In this document: positions 43,156 through 54,064 of the stretch, in pieces | How positions within the stretch are numbered: position 1 is the first letter of the stretch | Layout of the letters: every line of letters starts with the position of its first letter | Assembly (NCBI GenBank): GCA_010909725.1 | Contig: JAACMV010000014.1 | Span: 1-64,000 of the forward strand | DNA length: 64,000 nt | Reading direction: 5' to 3' | Origin: Picochlorum sp. 'celeri' | Taxonomy: Eukaryota; Chlorophyta; Trebouxiophyceae | Translations under genes and position numbers: made by a program | Notes under the pieces: generated by a model | Databases searched by the model: none | Seen by the model: only the letters and a program-made list of their open reading frames with translations | What the model was told of the DNA's origin: nothing

Positions 43156-44014
43156 ATGATGCTCGCAACTCTTCCAAGTGTCGGTGGCGTTGCAGTGCGA
43201 CCCCCTGTTCAGCATGGCAGTGATACTCGCGTGACTGCCTGTCGCATTAATACAATGTCAGGTAAATCTTACGGAAGAAAACCATCGGTCCGAGCCAATG
43301 CAGCATCCTGGGTACGAGTTTGTGATTCTTGGGTACTACAATACGACAGAGTGCCCTTGCGGTCCTTGAGCAATCGTCTGATATCGATTCTTCGACATGC
43401 AGGATCCCGAAGGGCTGTACGAAAAGACTCCTGAGATGTCAGGTATTATTGATCGCAAGCTGATGGGTAATAGGGCAGATGAGGACAAGAAATCAAAGAG
43501 TGTGATGGAGACGTTCATGGCTGCACACAAGGAAGAGGTCAACATGCGAAGGGAGTCCAGAATAGTCCCAGAAGATCCCTACGAACTTGTCGAGTTTTTC
43601 CTAGAGACTGAAGCGACAGATATGAACTTTGAGGTTGCACGTTGTCGGCCCAAGTTGGATGAGGACTTTTTTGCCATGCTGAACAAACAAATTGGCATTG
43701 AGAAAATCTCACCAACTCCTGATGAAGAGCGTGTGACAGAGCTCGAGATGCTGAGGGACTACTTGACAGAGGCAGTTGAAGCAGTGGATACCGCGACTCA
43801 GCAGGTATCTGCTGCCCCAGAGAGGCTGAAGAGCCTCTTGGAGGCTGCAAACAAGAAGGAAAAGCTCAGAGAAATGGCGTCCAACGGGGAGATTGACCAA
43901 GCCTTCATGGATCTGTTGGAGCAAAACATCGAAGGCGCGCAGGAAGCTGGACGAGAAGATGTTGCCGAATTCATGACAAAAGTACGCCAAGCCGCTGGCA
44001 AATTTATGATTTAA
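43156..44014 (+). CDS. Conserved plant-type plastid protein (At4g37920-like)
   Basis: Exons 43156-43311 and 43403-44014 (91-bp intron) encode 255 aa. After a transit-peptide-like N-terminus (MMLATLPSVGGVAVRPP) the mature sequence starts SWDPEGLYEKTPEMSGIIDR. A long helical region follows with HKEEVNMRRESR, FFLETEATDMNFEVARCRP and a C-terminal QAFMDLLEQNIEGAQEAGR segment. As I recall the family, this matches Arabidopsis At4g37920, a plastid protein of unknown biochemical role. TGTAA starts 15 bp after the stop, and the zinc-knuckle gene ends 20 bp away on the other strand. MLAT at 43159 is an alternative start. Confidence 0.75.
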
Positions 44015-44028
44015 ATTTAAACATACAA

Positions 44029-44033
44029 TGTAA
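44029..44033 (+). terminator. Candidate TGTAA poly(A) signal, At4g37920-like gene
   Basis: AATGTAAAC 15 bp after the stop at 44014, directly before the end of the convergent zinc-knuckle gene. Confidence 0.5.
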
Positions 44034-44034
44034 A

Positions 44035-44541
44035 CTACTCGATATCTGAGCTCGCGCTCTGCGAACTGTATGATGACCTTGAATAGGAGCTGTACGATGA
44101 ATAGGAGCTATACGAAGCAGATGATCCACTGGGATACGAACTATATGAACTCGAAGAATAATAACTCCTACTTCTGCTTCTGCTCCTACTTCTGCTCCTA
44201 CTTCTGCTCCTGCTTCTAGATGTAACCTTGTTCGTACCGCCCTTCTTCGTCGCACCCTTCACCTCCTCCTTTCCACGTGGTGCACCATGCCCCGATTTAA
44301 ACTCATCCGGCACCTCTGACGGATCCAAATACGCCTTCCTCTTTTTGGGACGCAACAACTGCTTCGTCCTTGTCGGTCTACTCGTATATGCAGCCTCATT
44401 TTTGCATTGATATGTCCAATGGCCTTTCTGCAAACATTTTTGGCACACAACACTCTGGTTATCGAACGGCCTTCTCCCTCTGCTGCTGTCCCGTTTAAAA
44501 CGACCAGTGTTATGGGAGCTTCCAGTCCCCAGTAAAGGCAT
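44035..44541 (-). CDS. ZCCHC10/SREK1IP1-like zinc-knuckle protein with RS domain
   Basis: Putative RNA-binding or splicing-associated nuclear protein. One exon, 168 aa. The CCHC knuckle (about residues 33-46) reads CQKCLQKGHWTYQC and continues KNEAAYTSRPTRTKQLLRPK, the ZCCHC10-type extension. A basic linker leads into an RS run of about ten Arg-Ser dipeptides (about 108-126) and a Ser/Tyr-rich tail (SSYSSYSS...), both low complexity and likely phosphorylated. Transcribed divergently from IspD across the palindrome array. Confidence 0.88.
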   Translation of the reverse strand: MPLLGTGSSHNTGRFKRDSSRGRRPFDNQSVVCQKCLQKGHWTYQCKNEAAYTSRPTRTKQLLRPKKRKAYLDPSEVPDEFKSGHGAPRGKEEVKGATKKGGTNKVTSRSRSRSRSRSRSRSRSRSYYSSSSYSSYPSGSSASYSSYSSYSSYSRSSYSSQSASSDIE

Positions 44542-44645
44542 GAGAGACTTAATTCATATGATAATAGCACTAAAAACAGCAATCGCCCATGGATGTGTCT
44601 CTGTGGAATGAGGTTTGTTCCTTCCTTCAAATGAAACGAATTCGC

Positions 44646-44722
44646 TCCTTTCGAAAGGACCCGGCGCCGGGTCCATCCTCACTGAGGAATCCTCAGTGAG
44701 GATCAAGCCAATAATTGGCTTG
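44646..44722. repeat. Four abutting perfect palindromes
   Basis: Four self-complementary blocks follow one another without gaps: 44646-44659 (14 nt, tcctttcgaaagga), 44657-44674 (18 nt, ggacccggcgccgggtcc), 44675-44703 (29 nt, half-site atcctcactgagga around one central base) and 44704-44722 (19 nt, caagccaataattggcttg). Smaller palindromes flank them: cgaattcg at 44637-44644 and cattcgaatg at 44760-44769. The block lies between the divergent zinc-knuckle and IspD genes, within 25 bp of the first possible IspD ATG. It could be a set of dimer-binding sites, a cruciform-forming element or a mobile-element scar. Confidence 0.9.
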
Positions 44723-44744
44723 CAATGATCTTGATCCAAATCGT

Positions 44745-45695
44745 ATGGATGAGGATTCTCATTCGAATGAACTACAAGGGAAATTAATGAATACGTTAGG
44801 AAGTATGAAATCAGTCACTAGCCAGAAGGTATCGATAACGCCAACACATGGCACTCGTTGTCAATTCGGAAGGATGCGGGCGATTCCTCACCATCCACTC
44901 TCCTGTGGATCTAATGCAATAGTTCATCACTGGGTGAGGAGGGATCGCATTGTCATGCATCGGATGGTGTCGGTAAAGTGTTCTGCCGAGTCAGTTGGTG
45001 GGGTTGCACAGAACTCTGTGAGTGTCGTCCTCCTCGCAGGGGGCGTGGGAAAGAGGATGGGAGCCCCTATTCCCAAGCAATACTTGGAACTGCGTGGGAA
45101 ACCAATCGCAACTTATAGCTTGGAGACGTTTTCAAAAATGCCCTGCGTGGGAGAGGTGGTGGTTGTGTGTGAGGATGAATGGAAGTCTGTCTTTGAAGAA
45201 TGTCACGAACGAATCGGAAAGGTCAAGCCTTTAAAATTTGCTTCCCCTGGTGCTGAGAGGCAGGACAGTGTGTTCAATGGGTTGCAGGAGGTTTCTCCAA
45301 GTGCAGATTTGGTAGCAATTCATGACTCGGCCAGGCCCCTGGTACGAGAGAGCGACGTCATGAACTGCATTGTGGATGCCACAGAGGTGGGTGCAGCTGT
45401 CCTGGGGGTTCCAGTCAAGCCCACCATCAAAGAGGCAGATGAGCATGGGATGGTGGTGAAGACTCTGAAGAGGTCTGTTCTGTGGGAGGTACAGACTCCC
45501 CAGGTTATACGGCCGGCTATGCTTGCCCAAGGATTTGATCTGGTGAAGAAGGAGAATTTGGAGGTGACTGACGATGTGTCCATCATAGAGGCCATGGGTA
45601 ATCCGGTGCGGATTACAAAGGGCTGCTACACAAATATCAAAGTAACCACACCAGAGGATATGGCCGTGGCAGAGGGATTTTTGGATGAAAAATAA
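44745..45695 (+). CDS. ISPD: 2-C-methyl-D-erythritol 4-phosphate cytidylyltransferase
   Basis: Third enzyme of the plastid MEP isoprenoid pathway; joins MEP with CTP. One exon, up to 316 aa. The nucleotide-binding start is VVLLAGGVGKRMGAPIPKQY with the catalytic Arg and Lys, followed by SPGAERQDSVFNGLQ, the substrate Asp segment VAIHDSARPLV and the WEVQTPQVIRP block; TDDVSIIEAMG and KVTTPEDMAVAE close it. About 95 residues before the domain serve as a transit peptide. The first ATG (44745) overlaps the edge of the palindrome region; MNTLGSMKSV at 44787 looks like a better transit-peptide start. TGTAA lies 26 bp after the stop. Confidence 0.93.
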   Translation: MDEDSHSNELQGKLMNTLGSMKSVTSQKVSITPTHGTRCQFGRMRAIPHHPLSCGSNAIVHHWVRRDRIVMHRMVSVKCSAESVGGVAQNSVSVVLLAGGVGKRMGAPIPKQYLELRGKPIATYSLETFSKMPCVGEVVVVCEDEWKSVFEECHERIGKVKPLKFASPGAERQDSVFNGLQEVSPSADLVAIHDSARPLVRESDVMNCIVDATEVGAAVLGVPVKPTIKEADEHGMVVKTLKRSVLWEVQTPQVIRPAMLAQGFDLVKKENLEVTDDVSIIEAMGNPVRITKGCYTNIKVTTPEDMAVAEGFLDEK

Positions 45696-45720
45696 TAATG
45701 ATATACTATGTGTCGGTGTC

Positions 45721-45725
45721 TGTAA
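45721..45725 (+). terminator. Candidate TGTAA poly(A) signal, IspD
   Basis: TGTAATGTAT 26 bp after the IspD stop codon. Confidence 0.5.
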
Positions 45726-45979
45726 TGTATTATTTCATGATGAAGCCCCGATGTGTTGGGTGGGAGTGTGTGTAGGTTGGTTGTCATGAAGAAACACCCA
45801 CGCGCATCCTTGCCTGTTACCAAGGCTCCACATTATCGAAAATATTCAAAGTCGTCGCCTTTTTTGATCCATGTGCGTGTGTCTTGAGTGCGATGGTTGG
45901 TTTGTTGGCAGTCTCGTTGGACATACCTGTGGTCCGTCGTGGGCTCGGCGGACATACCCTCCCTTGATGTCATGACATT

Positions 45980-48201
45980 ATGTATAGTCTTGTGCTAATT
46001 ATTTGTTGCACGGGGATGCAGAGAAAGGGTGGCAGCGGTTCGAAATATGTTTGGTATTGGCTTGCAGTGCTTGTGTGCTACCTCGGTCTGACACTAGTTT
46101 TGTGGAAGTGTATCACGCATGAGTGGGGCCAGATGAATGCTTTCGATGGGGTCAGGTCTGGGAAGATGGGTTCCACAGAGTATCAGGGCAAGGCATTGTC
46201 TCAGATCATCACACATGTTGGATCCAGTGGCACTGGTTTGATGAACAAGTATTTCTACCGATTCAAAAATGTGCATATTATTGATTATAGGATCAAGTTT
46301 TACTATGATCCGAGGACATTTGACCCGCCTGTGGATGAGCACTGGGTTGATATTGTGTCGTGCAATGCAACCTCTCCTCGGCACCCCACCATGTTTGTGA
46401 TCAAAGGGGATGCACAGCCAATCCGGTGGTATGTGACCACTTTAAAGAATGCACTTTTTTTTTGGTCATCATTACGGACTTATACGCGTCTTTTACACTG
46501 TGCAGGCACTACATGCCAATCGACTACATTCCTGTTTCTGATGTCGAAGAATTTCTGCCAAAGTGCTCTGGCACTGTGTCTGATATTGCCTATCTATTAC
46601 AAGTGAGGTACTCGTACAACATATGGCATACGTGGAATGAAGGCATCATGGGAATATTTCAAACTCTTCGAGAAGTAGGAAGGCTTCCTTTGGCTCTTGT
46701 GGGGAAGGATGGACAGTTGTCAGAGCTTTTGGATGGGATGGGTGGATCCGAGTCATGTCCTTGGATCTACGACCACGCGATCAATAAGAGTGTGCGCCCT
46801 GAGATGTGTGATAGGATGCCTCAGATTCTTAAAAAAGGGGCGACATGTGACGTTGGCAGGGATGTATGGTGCCGCGAGGGATCAGTCTTCAGTTATGCAC
46901 GGAGCGACCCAGACTACAGTCCCCTCATCCTGACATTTACCCCAGAGTCCACGAAGAATGTTTGGTCACATTTGTATGACTCTATATCTCAGAAACAGAA
47001 ATCTTTGTCAGATGTTATGGGGTATTGCTTCTCAGATCTGATCATCGGGAAAACCTCGACGTTGAATTTTTATCAAACCCTGAACATGACACCCCCAGAC
47101 CCAGCTGTCTTGGCCAAGGTGGCGAGGATCGATAATGTGGAGGCGCGCGTGGAAGCGATGGCTGTCTTCAAAGCCTTCATTACTTCCTCTCAAAGGGAGT
47201 GGGTGTATAAAACCCAGGGAGAATCGCGTACATCTTGGAAGGGATACGATGATGCGGGGTTGGAGAGGCTCCGTGGAGGTGTGGGACCAGAGGATTTGGA
47301 GGCTGGTGTTTTGGATGCCATCAATCCAGGATCTGTGGCTGGATCTCTCCGTGAAGAAATAGAAGAGCTTCATAAACAATACGTCAAGCACAAGGAGCTG
47401 ATTGAGCCAGGAGTCAAGCAGTTTGAGGAGGAGTTTGGGTATCAGGTGCCAGAAGACCTTGACAAGGAGCACTTGCTTGACTTGTTCGATGAAGAAGCCA
47501 GCGCGGCATCGCATCGACTTGGGAACGGTGTGAAACGTACGATACATCACAAGGAGCGACATGCGGGGCGACAGCTTTTGCAGTCTGAGACTCCTCTAAA
47601 TGCATGGTTTTTGAAATCAACGACGTACAAGCACGAGACGCCTCGACCTGTGGTCACATACATGTCCCGGAATTTCTTTTCCAGAGGAATCGCGAATGAG
47701 AAAGATATTCTGACGTATATATTAGAGACGTATGATGTTACTTTGCGCGTCACAACATTCCAAGAACCCTTGTTGGAGGTGATGGATTTGTTGGCACACT
47801 CTGATGTTCTGTTTGGGATGCATGGCGCTGGTTGGACAAATGCACTGTTCATGAAGAGGGGAGCGACTACAATGCAGATGTATCCCTATGGTTGGAGACT
47901 GCCTAATAACTCTACAGTCAGGGGGTACAACTATAGAGAAATTATTTATGCTAGTGAAGGAAAATACATTGAGTGGGTAAACCCTTCGAGAGTCAATTCA
48001 TATTTCAGGCGAATCGATTTCAAGAAGCGTAAAGATATAAAGTTTCAGCTTCACCCAGATCCAAAAGATCCCTTGCCTCAAAATAGCTGGCCTGGGAATC
48101 AATGGATTTATCAAAACACATACATTGAAATGAATATTTTCAGGGACGAAATTGATGCCATGATGAAAAGAGCCGGCATCAAACCAAAGAAAACAAATTG
48201 A
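45980..48201 (+). CDS. GT61-family glycosyltransferase, type II membrane
   Basis: Golgi or ER glycosyltransferase of the GT61/DUF563 family, whose plant members make xylosyl and arabinosyl links and animal members modify O-mannosyl glycans. Exons 45980-46428 and 46506-48201 (77-bp intron) give 714 aa. A signal anchor (YWLAVLVCYLGLTLVLW) follows the Met at 46016, the likelier start. The family core is in the C-terminal half: LLAHSDVLFGMHGAGWTNAL, preceded by VVTYMSRN and followed by QMYPYGWRLPN. The N-terminal half has YSYNIWHTWNEGIMGIFQTL, also seen in GT61. An insert of about 130 Glu/Lys-rich residues (about 340-470) separates the two. The acceptor sugar cannot be inferred. Confidence 0.82.
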
Positions 48202-48261
48202 TACTACCACTATTACTGCTACTGTCTAAAAAAAATAAAATTTAAAGATTAAAATTATCCT

Positions 48262-51200
48262 CTAGAAACCTGGAAGTTCTGTGAGATTCAGAATGCCGGA
48301 TGGGAGGGATGCAATATCCCTCATGAGGGCCAACCTGCTCTGCCGAACCTTCTCATCCTCTGACATGACAAAGACATTCTCAAAGTATGATTCCAGTGGC
48401 ATCACGAGTTTCTCTGCAGCGTTGGTAAAGTCCGAAACCGACGAATCTTCTGTCAAATTGGAAGATACTGTCTTATATGCTTCATACAGCTTCCTTTCAT
48501 CATCACTCTCAAAGAGTGCTGGATCAACGTGCCACTCTGGGGAGATATCCTTGCCACGTGTCAATCGAATAGACCTTGCCATTGCGGTCATGACCTCATG
48601 CAATTGGCTTGCTTCACCTTGCTCCAGTTGTTGACCTATATCCTTGGCAGTTTTTGCTGCAAGTGAGGGATTTTCGCCTCTTTCGGAAAGGGATGCTCTC
48701 ACAGCCTCAACAGGGATGCCATCATCCACAAGAATTTGCTCCAAGCGTTTCGAGATGAACTCGTAGAGGGATTCCTTGGATTCTTCGGTAACCTCAACTG
48801 GCTGAACGCTAGCTGCTACATTGATTGCACTCCTCAAATCGAATGCAACATCGCTGTTGATCAGGATGAGAAGCAATCCAACTGCCGACCGTCGCAAACC
48901 GTATGGATCTGCATTTGCAGTTGGTCCACAATTGCAGGCAAACAGGCCAACAAGAGAATCCAGCTTATCTGCAATAGAGACAATAACACCAGCATCTGTG
49001 GCGGGCAGGAGGTCACCAGCATGTCGAGGCAAAACAGATTCGAAAATTGCTTCAGCAACCTCAGGCTTCTTTCCCTCCAGCAATGCATAGTGTTTGCCCA
49101 TGACACCTGCAAGGGCTGTCATTTCAGTGACAGTAAACGTAGCAAGATCTGACCTATAAATATGAGCAGCCTCTTGGGCCACGTCCTTTGCTGCACTCAA
49201 ATCAAGTAACTCAGCAACTCTTGGCACTGTATTTTCGATTCGAACAGTCTTGTCTAAAAGAGATCCGAGCTCCTTTTGGAAAGTTGTGCCACTCAGTTTA
49301 GGGCGCACATCTTCCAGTGTACATTTTCTATCCATCTCGTAGAAAAACTGCGCGTCTTCAAATCTTGCTCGTATGACAGCCTCGTTTCCACTCTTGACCA
49401 ATGCCTCATCAATAGCTCCATTTGCTACTGTGATAAAGTATGGCAACAGGGTATCTGACTCTGGCTTGTACACTGGGAAATATCTCTGATGTTTCCTCAT
49501 CACCATGACTAAAATATCTTTTGGTAGATCTAGAAACTTCTTCTCGTATTCCCCAACCACAACAGTAGGGCTCTCCACGAGATTGGACACCTCATTGAGA
49601 AGAGAGCCTCGGCAACCATCTGGGACCACACCACCAAGGCTCTTTGCAGCTGCTGTCACATCCTGCCAGATCTTCTCCTTCCTATCCTTTGTATTCACAA
49701 CAATGTTCTCACGCAATAAAGTGTGGTGATACTCATCCGCATGGTCCACAGTCACAACTGGACTGGTGCTGTTGCGCAACAGCCTTGTAGAGTCTCCTCC
49801 AATCAGTCCAGCAAACGGCACAGGCAACACGTGATTGCCATGCATGGCAAATATCCATCGAATCGGCCTGCTAAAGTGCTGCTCGCTCCTCCACTTCATG
49901 CTCTTCTTGAACGAGATCTGTTTCAATATACGTGGCAGTTCCTCCATGAGGACTTCTGATGCCTTGCGTCCTTTTCTCTGAACTGTCACCCACACGTAAC
50001 CAGTGCCCTTTTTATCCTCCTCTACACGGCAGTCTTCCACTGTCACTCCATTCTTTTTGCAGAATCCCATCAATGCTGGAGTCGGAACACCCTCGTCATC
50101 ATATGCAACTTTGACTGGAGGACCCCGCACATCCTCTGTAGACGACATCTGCCCTGGCACCAATTCATGCACCGTGACTGCCATCCTTCTTGGGGTACCT
50201 TCGACAGCAACGCCCCCGTGGCCGAGCTTACATGCATCAAGCATCTCCGGGATAGAGTTTGATAACTGCTCCAATGCAAAATCCAGGTCCTCCGGGGGTA
50301 TTTCTTCGCATCCAATCTCCAAGACAAATGTGCTTGGAGCTGTTGGGGAATCACAGCCCGACACCTTTCCCTCAACAACCGGTTCAACAACCCCAAGTGG
50401 AAACTCTTGCTCCTCTCTTCTAGCAACCCACAATGCTGTAACTTCTCTTGCCAACGATCGCAACGTCGCAAAACATTCCGCACGCTCCGTGACCCCCACA
50501 GCTCCACGGGCATCCATAATGTTGAATGTATGAGACAGTTTCAGCAAGTGATCATAGGCCGGCACAGGGAGGCGCTGATCCAGCATTTTCCTCGCCTCCT
50601 TTTCATATAGATCGAATCTCGCCCTCTGACCATGCACATCCGCCTCATCCAAATTGTACACGCTCATCTCGTACTCATTCTGCAGAAACATCTCCCCATA
50701 CGTCACCCCTGGCGCATACACAATATCCTTGAAGTGATCCACCCCCTGAAGAGACATGATAATCCTCTCTAGACCATACGTAATCTCCACTGCAGGAACA
50801 GGAAGAGGCTTGCCTCCCGCTTGCTGAAAATACGTAAACTGTGTCACTTCCATCCCATCCAGCCACACCTCCCACCCAAGCCCCCAGGCCCCAAGCACAG
50901 GACTTTCCCAATTATCCTCCACAAATCTCACATCATGAGAACTGGTGTCAATTCCAATAGCTTCTAAAGACTTGAGGTACAACTCCTGCGGATTCCCAGG
51001 ATCTGGCTTGAGTATCACCTGAAACTGCGTGTGCCTCTGCACCCTGTTTGGGTTATCCCCATATCTGGAATCATCAGGCCTGATCGAAGGCTCGGCGTAT
51101 GCCACATTCCAAGGCTCTGGCCCCAACACTCTCAAAAACGTCGCCGGATTCATCGTCCCAGCCCCAACCTCTGTATTATGAGGCAGCCACATGGCGCACC

Positions 51201-51561
51201 CCACAGAAGCCCAGTACTCTTGCAACCTCGCAATGGCATCCTGGAATGTCAGACACGTCATCGCATTCCCTTTTGTATTCTCACCAACAGCAACACTATC
51301 ACCTGGCTGCTGCATCACCGCATTCACAGCACGACCTGAGGAATGGCACCTCCGACGCAGAACCACATTCGCACTCCATGACACTGATGACGACAGATGC
51401 TCACGATACGACACCAGAGGAAGATTTCGTACAGAACAAGCACTACCGGATGGGGAATAGGACACACACCGTGCCATCAACCCACCACGACGACCAAGCA
51501 GCATTCCCTTCATTCCTTTCCGGGTGACACAAAACCCACGAATGAATGCAGGGTGGTTCAT
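48262..51561 (-). CDS. GLYRS: Organellar glycyl-tRNA synthetase, alpha-beta fusion
   Basis: Bacterial-type tetrameric GlyRS with alpha and beta chains fused, as in plastid/mitochondrial EDD1 of plants. One intronless exon of 1099 aa, the longest frame in the window. A targeting region occupies about residues 1-95. The alpha catalytic part (about 100-385) reads [60 protein letters not shown] and [15 protein letters not shown]. The beta part (about 420-1099) starts [20 protein letters not shown] and includes [20 protein letters not shown] and a [13 protein letters not shown] block. Several Met codons near the start ([18 protein letters not shown]) are alternatives. It ends 60 bp from the GT61 stop. 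Confidence 0.96.
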   Translation of the reverse strand: MNHPAFIRGFCVTRKGMKGMLLGRRGGLMARCVSYSPSGSACSVRNLPLVSYREHLSSSVSWSANVVLRRRCHSSGRAVNAVMQQPGDSVAVGENTKGNAMTCLTFQDAIARLQEYWASVGCAMWLPHNTEVGAGTMNPATFLRVLGPEPWNVAYAEPSIRPDDSRYGDNPNRVQRHTQFQVILKPDPGNPQELYLKSLEAIGIDTSSHDVRFVEDNWESPVLGAWGLGWEVWLDGMEVTQFTYFQQAGGKPLPVPAVEITYGLERIIMSLQGVDHFKDIVYAPGVTYGEMFLQNEYEMSVYNLDEADVHGQRARFDLYEKEARKMLDQRLPVPAYDHLLKLSHTFNIMDARGAVGVTERAECFATLRSLAREVTALWVARREEQEFPLGVVEPVVEGKVSGCDSPTAPSTFVLEIGCEEIPPEDLDFALEQLSNSIPEMLDACKLGHGGVAVEGTPRRMAVTVHELVPGQMSSTEDVRGPPVKVAYDDEGVPTPALMGFCKKNGVTVEDCRVEEDKKGTGYVWVTVQRKGRKASEVLMEELPRILKQISFKKSMKWRSEQHFSRPIRWIFAMHGNHVLPVPFAGLIGGDSTRLLRNSTSPVVTVDHADEYHHTLLRENIVVNTKDRKEKIWQDVTAAAKSLGGVVPDGCRGSLLNEVSNLVESPTVVVGEYEKKFLDLPKDILVMVMRKHQRYFPVYKPESDTLLPYFITVANGAIDEALVKSGNEAVIRARFEDAQFFYEMDRKCTLEDVRPKLSGTTFQKELGSLLDKTVRIENTVPRVAELLDLSAAKDVAQEAAHIYRSDLATFTVTEMTALAGVMGKHYALLEGKKPEVAEAIFESVLPRHAGDLLPATDAGVIVSIADKLDSLVGLFACNCGPTANADPYGLRRSAVGLLLILINSDVAFDLRSAINVAASVQPVEVTEESKESLYEFISKRLEQILVDDGIPVEAVRASLSERGENPSLAAKTAKDIGQQLEQGEASQLHEVMTAMARSIRLTRGKDISPEWHVDPALFESDDERKLYEAYKTVSSNLTEDSSVSDFTNAAEKLVMPLESYFENVFVMSEDEKVRQSRLALMRDIASLPSGILNLTELPGF

Positions 51562-51732
51562 CGATTACTAATTATATACTATTTTCGACTGCAACAGCAT
51601 AAATGTACCACAGTCTACCAATCACATCTGAAACAAGGGATTACTGCTGCCCTTGATATTGTGGCATTCATGCCAAAAAATCAGTATTACTAGTGTCATT
51701 CAGAACAGTATTACACATTCATCGTATGTCAT

Positions 51733-52181
51733 CTATACAGTATATCCATTGTTATCATGATCCAAAATAGAGCGGAACTGCCCCCATCGATGAGGTGTCC
51801 CAGCAGCAGCACGTGCCTGCTCCTTGCCCCCCTCACTCATCTTCCATTCCTTCCTCTCTACCTTCTTGCTTCCACCAGGAAGCTCCGCTCTCCTTGTATC
51901 ACGAGGATAATACCTCACATCATAGACTCGATCAGGTTCTGCGTACGGAACAGCTGCCTTCACTGGGTGTGACCTGCACAACACACATACTCACACTCGG
52001 GGCACAGGAACAAGGATCAATCTCCACCGGTGCCATAATACACGTACGTTGGACATATAGATCTATACTCTGTAGCTTTGGGAAGGTGAGACAAGTATTC
52101 TGGAGAAGAGACTGGTCCGGTGAATTCCCACGGTGCTCTAATTCCCAGTCTCTTCAGAAACTGTCCAACAGAGCGACTCAT
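51733..52181 (-). CDS. Mitochondrial complex I subunit, NDUFA7/B14.5a-like
   Basis: Small accessory subunit of NADH dehydrogenase. Exons 52048-52181 and 51733-51973 (74-bp intron, GTACGTG...TGCAG) encode 124 aa. The N-terminus reads MSRSVGQFLKRLGIRAPWEF, then PEYLSHLPKATEYR. After the splice (CPT-SHPVKAAVP) comes DRVYDVRYYPRDTRRAELPG, which fits the YYxRDxRR motif of B14.5a. The tail is Lys/Glu/Ala-rich. The match is from remembered family motifs, so the exact subunit name is moderately sure; a small plant-type mitochondrial protein is the safe call. Confidence 0.62.
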
Positions 52182-52630
52182 ATCTGTCGAATATATGTAG
52201 TACTAATTCATACTATAGAAAGGCGGGGATTGTGTACTGCCAAAGTAGAAGAAGAAGGATCCCTTAGGAACCGGTCCGGGTTTGATGATGATGGATAGTC
52301 GTACTACCCATGAATGGGTTTGTTTGATGGGAGGTTCTAAATACCAAGTGGAGGGATGGTGTTTTGGAGTGTCACAAGACATGTGTGTTGCATTCTGTAC
52401 AGCCATGTAAAAAACAATCATCTTATAATTATTATACGAGTATGATGGTTGTAATGATCAACCAGGCGTGATTGATTGATAGCAATACACGTGATTGTAA
52501 CAGTTTTTTCCTCTTTTGCTTCTGTGTCGAAGAACTCTTGTGAGGAGCGATCGATTGGTTCCTTGATTCGATTATAGTGGAAAGAAATTATACGAGAGTG
52601 GTATTGCGTGGAGAAGACTACCTGATCATC
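52182..52630. other. Divergent intergenic region, NDUFA7-like / ARL1
   Basis: About 450 bp, AT-rich toward its middle. No reading frame or motif is supported. Confidence 0.4.
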
Positions 52631-53383
52631 ATGGTGTGACTTTTTTTTTTTGGTGTCTGGTACAACAGAGTGTGTGCTCAGGGTTTATTTATCCGATGGT
52701 GTGGGTGCAGGGTGTGTGGTTGTCAAAGCTCATGTCGTATTTTGGAGATAAGGAGGCTAGGATATTGGTGCTAGGGTTGGATAATGCCGGGAAGACGACG
52801 ATTCTGTGTGCGTGCTTGTGTGTTCTTTGAGTGGCGCTCCATGTTTCTGGTGATGTTTTTGCTGTGGTGCAGATCGGTTGCATGTCGGAGAGGTGGTCCA
52901 GACTATTCCAAGTATGTGTGGTGTTGATTTTGATCTTGTTCTTCTGCTGTTCAAACCTGTTGTTGTTGGTGATGGTGTGCAGCGATTGGGTTTAATGTGG
53001 AGACTGTGACCTACAAGAATATCAAGTTCCAGGTGTGGGATCTCGGTGGTCAGACTAGCATTCGGCCGTATTGGAGGTGTTATTATCCGAATACCCAGGC
53101 CATCATCTATGTTGTGGATAGCTGTGATCAGGACAGATTGTCTACAAGCAGGGCAGAGTTTCAAGCTATTTTAGGGGAGGAGGAGCTGCAAAAGGCTGTG
53201 ATTTTGGTGTATGCAAACAAGCAGGATCTGCCTGGTGCACTGAGCGAGTCTGAGGTTGCAGAGGGATTGGGGTTGACGGATATAAAAAACAGAGCATGGT
53301 CAATATACAAGACAAGTGCTATCAAGGGAGAGGGGTTATTCGAAGGGCTGGAGTGGCTTTCTGGGGCTCTGAAAAGTGGGTAA
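52631..53383 (+). CDS. ARL1: ARF-like GTPase ARL1
   Basis: Small GTPase of the trans-Golgi network that recruits GRIP-domain golgins. Four coding exons: 52631-52633, 52711-52807, 52873-52911 and 52983-53383 (introns 77, 65, 71 bp) give 179 aa. Exon 1 contributes only the ATG; splicing to 52711 creates [13 protein letters not shown], with the Gly2 needed for N-myristoylation. G motifs: [11 protein letters not shown] (P-loop), [17 protein letters not shown] (switch I), [17 protein letters not shown] (switch II), ANKQDLPGA and [18 protein letters not shown] and NVETVTYKN point to ARL1 rather than ARF1. Confidence 0.95.
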
Positions 53384-53521
53384 TTTACAAACATACAGTA
53401 GAAGTATCTAATGATAGACTGTGTAATGATCATGTGTGTGTGCTCGGTCATTCATTCATTCATGAAGTTTGTTGTATCATCAATCCATTCATGTGTGCAC
53501 TCTTTGGTTCTCTAAAGGGCT

Positions 53522-54064
53522 TTAGACGCCAGAGGATTCGCTTTTGGAGTATTTTGGTGCATTTGTTTTCGATCTCTTCTTCCTCTTGGTCCTTGTCGTA
53601 TCCTGTTGGATTGATTTGGACATGAGTTCCTGGAGTCTTAGGACTTCAGCTTCGGCCTTCTTCGTTGCCTTCGTCGCATTTTCCAGTTTATCTTCTAGTT
53701 CTCGCACCTTTGTTGTTGTTTTGGTTGCCCAATCATGCATTGATACCAGGTGCTGCACTGATCGTTGAAATTTGACATCAGTCTCATCATTCTTCCTTCT
53801 CAACTCATCAATCTGACCCAAAATATCCCTCAGCACCTCGGTATGAATGCTATATTTTGGATCTTCATTTACTCTCTGTATTGGGTTTATCGTAGACTTC
53901 CCCACAAGGTCTGGCTTTTTCTGCTTGGTCATCATGGATGCCCCTGCTGGGTGAAAGGGTGTGTGAAGGAAGTCATCCATATCGTCTGCTCCGTGGTTGT
54001 TATAATCAAACCCCTCATGCGGCGAAGCCTGAGGAGTTTTGCGTATCTGCTGTGTCGTATTCAT
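53522..54064 (-). CDS. Coiled-coil protein of unknown function
   Basis: Starting at MNTTQQIRKTPQ (54064) the frame codes about 180 aa; a longer version starts at 54121 (MTRHFKKRRH). A disordered N-terminus is followed by a coiled coil (about 90-155: LRDILGQIDELRRKNDE, VRELEDKLENATKATKKAEA) and a very basic tail (TRTKRKKRSKTNAPK). Nuclear or centrosomal roles are possible; no family is recognised. Confidence 0.6.
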   Translation of the reverse strand: MNTTQQIRKTPQASPHEGFDYNNHGADDMDDFLHTPFHPAGASMMTKQKKPDLVGKSTINPIQRVNEDPKYSIHTEVLRDILGQIDELRRKNDETDVKFQRSVQHLVSMHDWATKTTTKVRELEDKLENATKATKKAEAEVLRLQELMSKSIQQDTTRTKRKKRSKTNAPKYSKSESSGV

